A stretch of DNA of 64,000 nt from Myoxocephalus aenaeus (taxonomy: Eukaryota; Chordata; Actinopteri; Perciformes; Cottidae). Each line of letters opens with the position of its first letter. Position 1 is the first letter of the stretch. Of the stretch, positions 50,301-61,368 are shown piece by piece. The DNA is taken from the NCBI GenBank assembly GCA_038501785.1, contig JBAMJR010000015.1, positions 1,300,001 through 1,364,000 on the forward strand, in the 5' to 3' direction. The translations under genes and the position numbers were made by a program. The notes under the pieces were generated by a model. The model was not told the DNA's origin and ran no database searches. It worked only from the letters and a program-made list of their open reading frames with translations.

Positions 50301-52000
50301 GGTCTACTGTAGACAACCAAAAAGGTCAGGAGCTCTGAAGGTGAAGTGCAGTCGCCATAGAAACCAATGTTGACTCCCCTGTCGCCTAGCAACGGGATGT
50401 AGAGTGATGTCAATGGAAAGCGTGCTATTTTCTCCTGCTGACAGAATGATGTCACTCCTTTGTTTGTGTGTGTGCAGAGAGTGGTGGAAAGATGGAAGTT
50501 TATTTCTATATTCTATATCTCTGCTCTCCTGTGGGGATAGACAGAGGGCGCGATGCTGACGTCCCGTGGAATCAAAGACGAAAGGTGAGGGTGAACTAAA
50601 ATAGCTGTCCGAGGATGATGAATCACGGGCCAATTAAGGGTGCAATTATGCTCCCGGTGCTTTTTTTTGGCCTCCCAACTCCAAAACGTCCTCCGCATCT
50701 GAATATAACTTCAAATTTGCTCTAATAGGTTTGACAGTGGGTGTACGGGAGGATGGATGATATTAGACACCTGAGAGCATCGCTTCACGAGTGTGTCTTT
50801 GGTTTTTCCTGTTTGTTAGATGAAAGACTGATTGTCTTAGTAACGGAATAGCTGAATGGGTGTCGAGGAAGCCTTTGGGGAAACTCACTGTCCTGCCCAA
50901 GAGCGCTGTGGAAGTGTCTGAGGGCTGGAGGAAAAATAGTTCCCTCTCTGTGAACACACGTAAAGACTATGTCACGTCTAAATTTTGGCCAAATTGCATG
51001 CAGACTAATAGGATCAACAAGGCAGTGTAATTATCTTATCTGGCTCGGTGGCTTTTTCAATAAAGAGAGCAGATAATCCCGAGGTTACAGAGGGACAAAG
51101 TCAAAGACTACGATGAATTATATAGCAGGGCAGTGAGCTCTGTGGAAGTGGAGCCTCCTTTTTGCCTCTGGTCATGCCCGGCATTTAAATGGCTCTAGAT
51201 AGGACAACTAGCATCTGCCGGGGATGAAATACATTTTTGTTTTGTATGTTCAACATCCTAAATTAATATTTGTCTGAGTGCTGCAGAAAAGAAAAAAACA
51301 GACCTGTGCCACCGCTGTGACAGACACAGTAAGGAAGAAGTCTTCCAACAGGATCGGAGCTATAAATAACTCTACGGCAGCACTGCAATATTAGTGGGTG
51401 GATTAGGAGAGAACCGTCACTGCCTATTTATAAACCCAATGCAGTCAAAGCTCTTCATCGTGGGTGATTCACAGCGAGTACTGAAAAAAAATTGAATTCA
51501 CAGTTTAGATGCAGTCTATTTTCGTCATAAATATTTGCCTTTTTTCGTTCCGTATTTGGCTGTATGAGGAGGTCATTTTTCTTCAGCTACATTGAGTAAT
51601 ATATCCAACATATATTTCCAGACTGCAGTGAAGCTCTACAGACCCTGACAAGCAGGCTAACGTCAGAGGCAGGTGAGGGACTCGTCATGCATCGTAGGGA
51701 AAATGTCTTCAGAGATAATCCTGTCTCACAGCATCCTGCTGCCACCTAGAGGTCAACAGGTACCTTTATGGATGTGAATGAACATGTCAATGTCAAACAC
51801 TAAATTAGCTTATGTTCCCCTTTTCTCTTGCACACCAGGTTAAAGCCACATTTTGAAATCTAAAATACAAACATCTTCAGGCATAAGTGAAAAGGAGAAC
51901 ATAACAATGTAATTTGTCATTACATAGTCATTATAGCCACGCGTTCAAACATCTGTCAAAAACAAACTGTACTCACAAACACTGATTATTATATGACTCA

Positions 52001-54015
52001 ATTGCATATTGAGTCATTTATAAAAATAAATGTGTTCTAAGCTACAAATCAAGCACAAATAAGAAAAAGAAACGTAACCCAGCAAGACTACATGTTTATT
52101 GAGAAATCAGAGAAAACCTTGCTATAGCCATTCAAGAAGAAACCGTATTTTCTCAATCCTCCAATACAGAAAATATACAATAAGATAATGTATCAGTCAA
52201 TAAAATAATAATAATATGGAGTAAAGCAAATAAAAACAATGGCCTATCAATAAAATTGTAAAAGTGAACAACAAAATGATAATGACAGAATTATATCACG
52301 GCCATTGCCTTTACACTGCATCGACTTGGGCATATGGATACTGTCAGTGTCCTTCCTGTCCAGTTTATTCTCTTTTTGTTTTGTAGAAAGGACAGCTAGT
52401 CAAGGCTGGACCATTCTGGTAACGCCTGCAGGCATGCACCCTCTGAAATGGCACAATACAACCCACTCCAAAAATAACCCAAAATGTCAGGGACAATGAA
52501 ATGATGTTGTTTTTTGTTACAATTTGACATTTTGATTGAAATCTCCACAGGACATGATGATATGAAATGGAGGCTCTGGCATAGTCACAGGACACAGACT
52601 CCATTAAAGTTTGCTTGGCTTTGTGTTGTAAGAAACAAGTCATCTTATGACCGAATGTGCCCAAAGCCGAAGACTATACAAGACGGAGGATGGATCACTG
52701 TCCCGAAAGTAGTTCAACAATAAAACATGTTGAAATATATGGAGCACAGTCAAACTAAGGCTTGAATTAAACATATTTTCAGTGTGTTGTTTCCAACATT
52801 GTAATGTGTTAACAGGAAAGAGAATGTCTGCTGTTTATTTTTCCAGAGACTTGTCTCGCATCGTCTCCCAGTACTCACCCCTTTCAAATAATGCTTGCAT
52901 GACCCATCCTCTCATAATCATGTCCTGAAAGTGGCAGGCAGCCAAAGAATGTCTCCATCACGTCTCAAGACCCATTCCTCCTCCGCCACACCGAAGACAC
53001 ATGGCTGGAAGGTACACGCTCTTCATAAGTCACCGAAGTGACACGTCCCCCTTCACACGGCACGGCACACCACACAGACATGGATTCATGGTAACGGATA
53101 AAGAGTGGGACAACTGAATTAAATTGTAGGATGGATTGTACGACTTTGTGCAGTTCAGGAGATCACCACACTATCAATGGGACACTTAACGCCCCTTTGT
53201 GTACATTTTAAGAATGTAATGCCAATCCAAATAAATGCACATCATGTGAGCCAGGTCTAAATAAAGTTCCTGTCATGGTCAAACACTCCAATGAATACTT
53301 AAATATGACATCATTCTGTGCGGTCCTTATGGTATCATTTGGACGTAAGGACAATTATTACACAACTGGCTAATAAAAGGTAACTGATATAGAAATAACA
53401 ACTATCATGGTCCTAATTGCATCCAGTGCTCACTAGAGACTGATACAAAAAGTCACAACAAAGAAGCACAAGCCCCACGGAAGCAATATGTAGAGTGACA
53501 CCTCCATCGGTTCATTTAACATTGCTGTGCAGAGTGGGCTGGCTGCTTTGCCCCTGGGCTCTACTCCAGTTGTCTAAATAAACAAAACAACTACGTGATG
53601 TTTTGTGTGTCTGACCATGTCTATTATCATGCATGTGTTTAGTTACCGTATGAAAAGGTGTGGAGCATGCCATGTGAGATGATGAAGATTCGGCGTGATG
53701 AACACTTCCACAAGTGTAGTTACAGCTCCCTATCTGTGTCCCCAGCTGTTTTCGGGGTGGAACCCTGTGAGGCATAAATAAGGAAGCACTTTGGGGAAGC
53801 CTATTCTGCAGGAGTAGAGCCAGCAAACCAAACTTCAAATCAGCAAAGGTCTAAGGTCACAGGCGAGAGAACGGGAAGGGGTGTGAAGGGTGAAGCCAAA
53901 ACTTCACTGACCACTAACTCTGCAGGTGGTGCTGTGCAGCGCAAGGGGATAGAGGAGAGGGAGAGGAGGACATGGGGGTGAGCTTTCCCACACAAGTTAA
54001 TCCAAGGTTAGGGGC
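52001..54015 (-). other. Region downstream of YPEL5, probable 3' UTR
   Basis: Two kilobases after the YPEL5 stop on the minus strand, without another gene. Minus-strand AATAAA signals occur near 52093, 52359 and 52834, so a 3' UTR of 1.2-1.9 kb is possible. Which signal is used cannot be decided from sequence. Confidence 0.4.
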
Positions 54016-54492
54016 TCATGAGTTGTCTGAGGGGACGTGCTCCTCGAAGCCCTCGCTCTCCCTAACCAGCGCCCTCTCCAGGATGACACGTCCCTCCTTG
54101 TAGCGCTGACTGTCCTCGGTAGCAAACTCATAGATCCAACCCAGCTTGCTGTTGCAGTTCTTGCAGCTGACGTCCCTCACCATGTGTCTGCCGGTAAGCA
54201 TCACTCTGTCCTGCACCTCGCTATACTGGAGGTTCACCACCTGTGGAGTTAAGACACAAGTGCACAAATGTTGAACTAGATGCTGAATCGGCGTACCCCT
54301 GTTGTATTTAAAAGTAAACGTCATAGGTATGTATCACTATTGTCGCTGTACCTTGTTGAAGAGGAAAGCCCTGCCTGTGGCTCCTGTGAAGCGAGTTGAG
54401 ATAAGCTCAGACCTGTTGGTAAGGATGGTGTCACAGTTGGCACAGGAGAAGAGGCGAGTTCCTCCAATGTGGTCCAAGAAGATGCGTCCCAT
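54016..54492 (-). CDS. YPEL5: Yippee-like 5 (YPEL5)
   Basis: Small zinc-binding Yippee-domain protein, known as a component associated with the CTLH/GID E3 ubiquitin ligase and located at centrosome, spindle and midbody. Two minus-strand coding exons: 54352-54492 (47 codons, starting [11 protein letters not shown]) and 54016-54240 (74 codons plus TGA). Donor AAG|GTACAG and acceptor TCCACAG|GTGG give 121 residues, the same length as the human protein and, from memory, essentially identical to it. The metal ligands are the CX2C pairs Cys17/Cys20 and Cys73/Cys76. The stretch from [20 protein letters not shown] onward is diagnostic. A strong acceptor with a long pyrimidine tract (TTTTAG, after 54523 on the minus strand) lies 31 bases before the ATG, so the 5' UTR is spliced. 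YPEL5 converges on LCLAT1. Confidence 0.98.
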
Positions 54493-55487
54493 CCTCAAAT
54501 CTCTGGGAGTGACTGGCCTAGGGCTAAAACAAGACAGAAAAAAAAGAGCAAACTATTTATAGTCGGAAAGTTAAAATGAAATAGGACTAGGTTATAAACA
54601 GTGTATAGACAGTAACACTGTATAATGGAGCACCCTTAGATTGCCAACGTGACAATGTACACATTTAGGCACTATAAAAAGGTGAACTCTGGGAGGTTTT
54701 TCCATCACGTTTATAATGTGGTGGCTTACCCATTTAACATAGCTGGGTGTGTGAGGCTATTGTGGGCTGTGTTGTAAATCAATGAGCCGTTTGTGACTGT
54801 TTTATGGTCACATTGGATTTTTAAAATCTGTAAAGATTCTCAGTCATCCGGGGCATGGTATATCTAGAAACGCAGAGTCAAAGGTAACTGCACTTAGTTT
54901 ACGTAACCACAACGAAATAAGGACCAAGTGGTTTCTCTTTAGTTTCGCCTGTATGTCTCAACTATGTCTCTCTCATGCTCTTTTTTCTTTCTCTTGCTTA
55001 TTTCCTAACAATGTTGTGAGACTTGTACTTGTGTTTTTGGGCGGATAAATAGAGTGCCCCTGAGCTATATAAACCCACAAATGGACTGCATCTTGTAATG
55101 TGCCACCACGTGTCTCCACAGTCTTTCAAGTGTGCGTGCCGGTGGAGTGTGAAGAAGGTATTTTCATTGAGCAGGTGCGACCCAGATTCTACTAAATCAA
55201 TGTGTGACGACCGTCGGCCCTAAACAACACTACAGAAGTTAAACGCCCGAGGCCCCCAACCAACCAGTCAAAAATGTAGGCGCCTTTTAAATGAGGTGAA
55301 ACACTGAAAGAACATAAGGCAAGTCCAGCTTGCCTGCTTTGGGGGTGATTATTTTAGTTTCTTAAAATTAGCATTATTTCAATCACTTTCTATCATCACA
55401 ATATAAAATAACTTGTCAGTTAGTTTAATAAGCAGATTATGTCTGTATCACTCACACAAACAATATCCATTTTCTGTGTTTGACATA

Positions 55488-55488
<1 letters not shown>

Positions 55489-55522
<34 letters not shown>

Positions 55523-55541
55523 TATATATATATATATATAT
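55489..55541. repeat. (TA)n microsatellite
   Basis: TA run of about 26 units with one G interruption. Confidence 0.95.
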
Positions 55542-55567
55542 GATGATATATGATCATCATGACTGCT

Positions 55568-55605
55568 GATGGTTAAGGTCTGCTGAAATTCAGACCTTAA
55601 CCATC
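55568..55605. repeat. Inverted repeat, 15-bp arms
   Basis: GATGGTTAAGGTCTG (55568-55582) pairs exactly with 55591-55605 across an 8-base loop. Confidence 0.93.
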
Positions 55606-56078
55606 TTTAAGATTATGCATTTTGCATGTTATAATGAACTGTCTCAAAGTAAAACATAGTGAGCTCAAATGAGTATTTATTTAACTATATTTTGAGGCGT
55701 TCTCTTGCCGTAGTTGATCTTTGTTGCGCATTTTACGGATTTGCATCAAGTACTTTTATATCCTGGCTGGCTTGTCATGATGATTGTTGACTGTAGATGG
55801 CAGCTGAGCTTTGAATACTGCTGAAAACAAAAGCCACGGAGAAGAATAATGAAACAAACTCTGTTCAAAGGATAAGTTCTTTTGACTAACTGTCAACAGG
55901 GGACAGGTTTGCTGCCCTCCTCCCGAGGGGGTGAACATGTCGGATGAGTGGTCCCGAGCAGATATATCAAGCCGAAAGAAGCTAACTTTGCATTAGCTGT
56001 CGAGCTAAAAGCGACAACGGCGGCGAACAACAACAAAAACGTATATTTCTGCTTCGCTCCAAAACGACGGCTTCTTAC

Positions 56079-56300
56079 CTTTTTTTATTTTGTTGTAGTG
56101 GCACAAAATGTCCCCACCAGCGATGATGTCACCGATGCTTCAGGTATATTTTAGACGCACATCTGTTGTTTTTGCCGTCGTCGTCGCGGCTGCTTTGTTG
56201 TTCTTTTTCAGCTGTTCCTGTCTGCGCTATGCTCCGAGCCAGTATCAACATCCGGTCGTGACGTAGCAGCCTGCGCTGCAGCGGCCCGCGGGAGTCCACT
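56079..56300 (-). promoter_or_regulatory. YPEL5: YPEL5 promoter and 5' UTR exon (probable)
   Basis: A GC-rich, CpG-rich island (GTCGTCGTCGCGGC and GCAGCGGCCCGCGGG) in AT-rich surroundings, with a CRE-like TGACGTAG near 56259. On the minus strand a good donor, AAG|GTAAGAAG, ends a candidate non-coding exon at 56079. This fits a housekeeping-type promoter for YPEL5. Position of the start site is inferred. Confidence 0.5.
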
Positions 56301-58318
56301 GGGAGTCAGCAGAGAGGTGGGCAACCTGCACGTGAGCGGTACACATATGCCAATAAAGTGTAAGTATCTTTAAATGTGTATATTACCCTGCTGTTGAAAA
56401 AAAGAAACACTCAAATATATTTTGTTTAAATGAAAGTAGCAATACCAGTAGCAATGCTTTACAGGTGAAAGTTATGCATTTCACATTGAATGACGTACAA
56501 AAAAGTATTACATTACATTTCATTACATTTAGCTGTTGCTTTTATCCAAAGCGACTTACAATAAGTGGATTTAACCATGAGTACAAACTCAGAACAACAA
56601 GAATCAAGAAAGTACAATTTCTTCAAGAAGGCCAAACTACAAAGTGCTATAAGTAAGTGTCATGTAAGTGCTTCTAAAGTGCTACTTTCTTTATTCAAGG
56701 TATAGTCGGAAAAGATGTGTTTTTAGTTTGCGGTGGAAGATGTAGACACTTTCTGCTGTCCTAATGTCAATGGGGAGCTCATTATTACAAGCAAAATAGT
56801 ATCCTAAATGTAGACACTGGTTTTATTAATGTTATCAGGAACACCTGTGCTTTTCTTCCTAGGTAAAACATCTGCTGTGAAAAAGACCCTTGAGTTAACG
56901 GGCACATCTCCAATGAGCTGGATCCTGGAAGAGAAGACAGTTTGGTTGAAAAGGACAGTGTTGAAATATAATATACAGAAGAATAACAAATAAAAGGAAA
57001 ACAATACATACTGTCAAGTCCCTTACTAAAGTTGTAAGCACCCAGAACATTTTGATGTGTAGTCCTACATGTATTTAGATGCAACATCATGCTGCTAGAT
57101 TGCAATCAGATAACTCCACAACATCAATATAACTTGTGGTTTTATTTTCTCTTGACTCCAAGGGTCAGGCTATCAGCAAAGCCAATCTTCAGACAAACTC
57201 ATAAAGTATTTTGCAATCTAATCCTATCTCATCACATCTCCAAAACTGAGCCTGTCAGTTTCACTAAATTGCTGGTTGTCAACATTTAGCTTAGTTATAC
57301 AACCCTATCTTGTGAAAATTGCAGCACTAGCATGACTATAAGTTAAAGAGTAACACATTACACATTTGTAGGAATGAAATTGAGCACTAACATATTATCC
57401 TTATGATTTACATAGTTCTGTCAATATTATAATAATGATGTACTTCCTCTCCATAAACTAGATAACCAAGATTATTAAGAGATTAAGAGGCAGAACATTT
57501 ATGGTTGTTTGAGCTTTTTGTACCCAAATGAGGTTAGTTGAACCACAAATATATTTATTTACCTGGAAAATCACTGTGGTTACTATCACTGTGTCCACAA
57601 ACTCTGTCCTGTCTCTTCAAATGGAACAGCTTAAAATTGTCTCCTGATGACATATCTTACCGCTAATGGCGATGTTTTTGTGGGCCGAAAACAAGTGTCT
57701 AAACTATCTGAAATACCAGTTGAAAACAACAACAACAACAACAACAACAAAACAGTTTCCCCCAAACAATAAAATAGACAAACTGAAAATAGCAAGCTTA
57801 GAGAAGTAACATCCCATTAAATATGACTTTAGAGGTGTCTGTCAATTCAAATGGTATTTGATGATAATTTGATGTGGATATTAATTGAGCCCCGAGTCCC
57901 CCCTAGGGGGGGAGAAGCCCTTTTAGAGTTCTTAGTGAGGTCTGTTCAAGTAGTCGTATGAACCCCAAATGAGTTCTAATACTTGTGTTATTTTATATCA
58001 TTTTTTTCCAGAATTTATTTGTGAAAACATTTATATTTGTATCACTTTTATAACATATTTTGATCATTGAACATCCAGCATGATATGAGCAAGATTTCCC
58101 AAAAATGCCTTCTCAAGCTGCCCCCGAGTTTTTCCAGATGCATGCTTCAAGGCCTAAACAACAACCTACAGAGTTGTAAGACCCCTCTTTGTAAAGATAA
58201 TGACCTAGATAATCGGAAATCAGAGCCATGGGGAATTACCATGGAGTTTTAGTCAAAAAACTGTGTCGTTCGGTTAAAACATGTAAAAGTTATAACCTTT
58301 ATGTCTAAACACCATTGG
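56301..58318. other. Intergenic between YPEL5 and PLB1-like gene
   Basis: No gene recognised. Contains a widespread fish dispersed repeat at about 56505-56790, an (AAC)n tract near 57727-57751 and a C6TAG6-type short palindrome near 57901. Confidence 0.6.
56505..56790 (+). repeat. Widespread teleost dispersed repeat
   Basis: Carries the common fish phrase CTTTTATCCAAAGCGACTTA followed by CAATAAGTGG, and later GGTATAGTCGGAAAAGATGT and CTGTCCTAATGTCAATGGGG. I recognise this as an abundant interspersed repeat of percomorph genomes but do not assign a superfamily. Apparent reading frames inside are incidental. Confidence 0.65.
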
Positions 58319-58668
58319 TGTCATGGTTTGGGTTTTTCTGGGTTCCTGTTTTATTCTGAAGTCCTGTCTCGTGTGTCCTCTGTTCCCCTGCACTTCCTGT
58401 CTGTTGATTGTCTGCTGATTGTTTCCTCCTGTGTCTAATCACCCACACCTTCCCCTTGTACTTAAGGCCTGTGTGTCTTCTGTTCCCTTGTCTGATCGTA
58501 CTGTGTGTGCGCGCCCCCGTTCCTGCGTTTTGTTCCATTCCGCCGGAACCCGTTTGGTGTTTTTTGAGAATCCTGTTTTTGAGAATCCTGCCTGTTCTGG
58601 AAAGAATAAAGTTACTTCCTTTCACCACACATCTGCATTTGGGTCCTCTCTTCGAGCATCCCGTGACA
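58319..58668 (+). mobile_element. Solo LTR of an LTR retrotransposon
   Basis: A 350-bp unit starting TGTCATGG and ending CCGTGACA, the short inverted ends expected of an LTR. It is flanked on both sides by the identical pentamer ATTGG (58314-58318 and 58669-58673), a perfect 5-bp target duplication. An AATAAA signal lies at 58605-58610, and a 15-base unit is tandemly duplicated at 58561-58590. There is no internal coding region, so this is a solo LTR left by recombination. Ty3/Gypsy type is most likely from size and ends. Confidence 0.88.
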
Positions 58669-58673
58669 ATTGG

Positions 58674-59300
58674 TTTGGGGTATGCTGGGTATTAAAATTT
58701 GCATAAATCTCCGCTTAAGACGTGTGACGAGTTTTAAGAAACCTCCCACGATCATGGAAGCCTCCAGAGTGGAAAAAGTCAAAGCAAGTAGAGAAAAAAA
58801 TACAATCCAGCTGCATTTGGACTTTTCAGGTACTAATATACTACACACAAGCATATATCATACTGTATTAGACTCATACAAGCTCGTAGGGTTACGAAGA
58901 AGTCTCCTTTATTGAAATCCGACTTTGTAAAGTTTACTTATTGACGATCTAGTGAAACGTTACGGCCACCGCCGGAAATGACGGCGAGGTTACGGGGTTT
59001 ATGTAATTACATAAACTTTACGCTAAGTTCGGTTAGAACTCTTCCCACAAGGTGTTACTGTATTTCAGCAATTTAAATGAAGTTAATCAATGTTGTGGTT
59101 CCGGAGATCCTTTAGGAAATGTCACTTGACTTATGTCCTTCTTTCCTTGTCCGATAATGGGCGCTGCGGGGCTAAAAAGGTTAAGGCAAACAGTGTTACA
59201 GTCCAGCTGTCAAAATTCAGAAACTAAAATATGATAGTGGTCTGGTTCACAAAGGGTAGTGTGTTTAGTCTTTTTTATCCATTAAATATATTATGTAAAT
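58674..59300. other. Intergenic
   Basis: No gene recognised. Includes a perfect 20-bp palindrome at 58997-59016. Confidence 0.6.
58997..59016. repeat. Perfect 20-bp palindrome
   Basis: GTTTATGTAATTACATAAAC equals its own reverse complement. It contains TTATGTAA in both orientations, a PAR-bZIP/NFIL3-like core. Function unknown. Confidence 0.9.
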
Positions 59301-60157
59301 ATCCCCGGCTCTGCTAGTCCATGTCAATGTGTCCTGATGCTGCGTTCACACCAAAAGAGTTGCAAAATAGCGGAGCCTTGATTTAATCCAGAACACCGGC
59401 AATCCGGCAGAGTTGAAACGTACATTTAAGTTTCATTGTTGGGGTAACGTTATCACATAGCCTCTTGACATGTGTCAAGACTAAGAGGCTCAGACTCACA
59501 GACAGATGTATCCGGTCATTTTTCAAAATAAAACATATTTTTTATTTGTTTTATTCTTTCTGTGCGGCCCGGTACCAAGGGAACCTTGCGTCACTCGCTC
59601 GCAGACGCAGCCGTTTTTTAGCGTGATTCGACAGCATGCCACCAAAACGTAAATCTTTTAAAGGAGTATCCTGATAATGTTTTTAATTACCATGTGACTA
59701 TAATGCACCTTGGCCGGCAGAGTTAGTTTAGGTTCTGTTACTTAACTTATTGTTTTGTTATGCACCTTCAACACCCCTACACACACACAGAATCACACAC
59801 CCAGCATGTAACACTACTGATACCACTGATGTTCACACCCCATCATATGTTCTGTTCTACAATACAGTTTGTACTAATTCTACCCTCTGATTCCAGTTTC
59901 TTTATTGTGTGGTCTTTCTCTGCTGACATTCATTCCTTAAGGCTCTGTAGTTATACGTATCATCTGATATTAGCCCAGAGTTAAGCATATTCATCTAGCA
60001 AATTCACAACTCTTTTGGTGTGAACGCACCATTAGGCAAGACACTTAACCCCAATTTGCTCCTGCAAGCTGTGTATGAATGTTAGTCCTGATGGGCAGGT
60101 GGCACCTTGCATGGCAAAGTCCCTGCCATCCGGGTGTGAATGGGTGAATGATAACAT
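59301..60157 (+). mobile_element. SINE copy split by a TIR element
   Basis: 59301-59337 (ATCCCCGGCTCTG, then CATGTCAATGTGTCC) and 60029-60157 (GGCAAGACACTTAACCCCAA onward, ending TGTGAATGGGTGAATG) together read as the body and 3' part of the SINE family seen at 46886-47125, which has CATGTCAAAGTGTCC and GCAAGACACTCAACCC adjacent. The tRNA-like head is not recognisable. A separate element occupies the gap. Confidence 0.75.
59338..60028. mobile_element. TIR element inserted in SINE (Harbinger-like)
   Basis: The terminal inverted repeats TGCGTTCACACCAAAAGAGT... (from 59341) and ...ACTCTTTTGGTGTGAACGCA match perfectly over 22 bp, and over 25 bp with one mismatch if TGC/CCA at the outer edge is included. 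The flanking triplets are TGA (left) and TTA (right), compatible with a diverged 3-bp TWA-type target duplication as made by PIF/Harbinger elements. At about 690 bp with no transposase it is non-autonomous. Confidence 0.75.
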
Positions 60158-61368
60158 CAGTGTTTCCCCCCCCCCCCTGTAATTTTCTCGAAGGCGCCAG
60201 ATCACGTCATTCGAAGTCGTCATTTAAGTTTCTCTTTCCTATAGAACAGGTCTACACCTTGTTCTGTTATTAAACAAACTAAACGGCCGTATTTTATTGA
60301 TCTTATCCGCACACAGCTTGTCATTTCGGTCTCTACATGGTCGTGTTAACACTTCTCCTCTGCTCTGCTCTGCGTAGCGCACAGCGGAGTTCCGCCCTGA
60401 TGCGTACAGACACGTGCGCGCGCACAGACAGGTGAGCCCTGAGCACACAGCAGCAGACAGAGAGCCTCGAAAAATATGTCGCGTGAAAAGCAGACCTATA
60501 TATGCGTTTTAAACGCTCCCAGGGTGAAGATGGCAACAGCAGCTCTCATGTGAGGAGCACCGAAGCAGCTCTCCTGAACCCGGAGCAGCTCTCTGAACAC
60601 AGAGCAGCTCTCTGAACACAGAGCAGCTCTCCTGCTCCAGGTGAAAGAGACAAAGTGCTCGTGTCTTGTACCAACAATAAGCTGCTGGCTTCACATATTA
60701 CAAAGTACACGGACATAAAACTAAGTCATTAATAAATACATGGAGAAAAGCCTGTACTTTCGGGTAAATGTTTACGTTACGCCGTTAACAGGTTACTGCA
60801 TAGCGACTCATCGACTTTTGGCTCTTTGCCAGAAGTCTCCGTGACGTCCTTTCTGCTGCTGCGTGTCTCAAAACAGAAAACAGATCTCAGATCAACGTTG
60901 AACATGAATTGTATCAAATCTACAACCCGTTTATAAAGATGTGTAGAGGCTCACTGCTCCACTAATACTGATGCAACCTGATGCTCACATATCTGCACTC
61001 ATTCTGTTTTGTTTGGCAAAAAAATAAATAGCTTATTGTTTTCCACAATGAGCTATTTAGTAGTAACTAAATATTAGTTATTTTTTGCACAGATATAACT
61101 TTATTTTCATTGTTCTAAGTGATTGCAATTTAAAAATAAAAAAATGTCTGATGGAGCAATCTGATTTACTTGAAAGTGATTGCAATTTTCTTTATTCTGT
61201 TATTTATAAAAGCACAGATGGAGTCACAAAATGAAATTATTTACAGTAAAAGTTTGATAACCACTGCTTTAAGTGTTTGTGTTGGTGTCGTCGCCGTCGC
61301 CGCCCCCGCCGCCGTGCCGCGCCCCCCCCCCCCACCCCCACGAAGCTGTAAACCTAGGGGAAACACTG
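60158..61368. mobile_element. 1.2-kb non-autonomous hAT-like element
   Basis: Begins CAGTGTTTCCCC (60158-60169) and ends with the exact reverse complement GGGGAAACACTG (61357-61368). Both edges are flanked by AACAT, a flush 5-bp direct repeat compatible with hAT relatives that make 5-bp duplications. Terminal C-runs adjoin both ends. The interior is CpG-rich (60240-60480), contains a TATA-like TATATATGCG (near 60496) and a minisatellite (60563-60640), and has no transposase frame. Confidence 0.75.
60563..60640. repeat. Minisatellite of about 19-bp units
   Basis: About four tandem copies of GAGCAGCTCTCTGAACACA-like units; the two central copies are identical and the outer ones diverged. It lies inside the hAT-like element. 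Confidence 0.85.

Larger units (their letters stand above)
48811..52000. other. Intergenic between LCLAT1 and YPEL5
   Basis: Convergent intergenic space: LCLAT1 reads rightward and YPEL5 leftward. Contains (AT)n at 49776-49830 and (CA)n at 50245-50297. An open frame on the minus strand at 48852-49115 matches nothing I know. Repeat-free sequence around 51.0-51.4 kb could be conserved non-coding DNA, untested. Confidence 0.55.
54524..56078 (-). other. YPEL5 5' UTR intron (probable)
   Basis: A roughly 1.55-kb intron between the acceptor at 54524 and a candidate donor at 56077-56078. Contains an interrupted (TA)n tract (55489-55541) and an adjacent 15-bp-arm inverted repeat (55568-55605). Confidence 0.5.

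Noticed and set aside
54241..54324. N-terminal extension of the YPEL5 second exon ([10 protein letters not shown]...)
   Set aside because: It is intron read-through past the acceptor at 54241. The true N-terminal exon at 54352-54492 gives the exact 121-residue protein.
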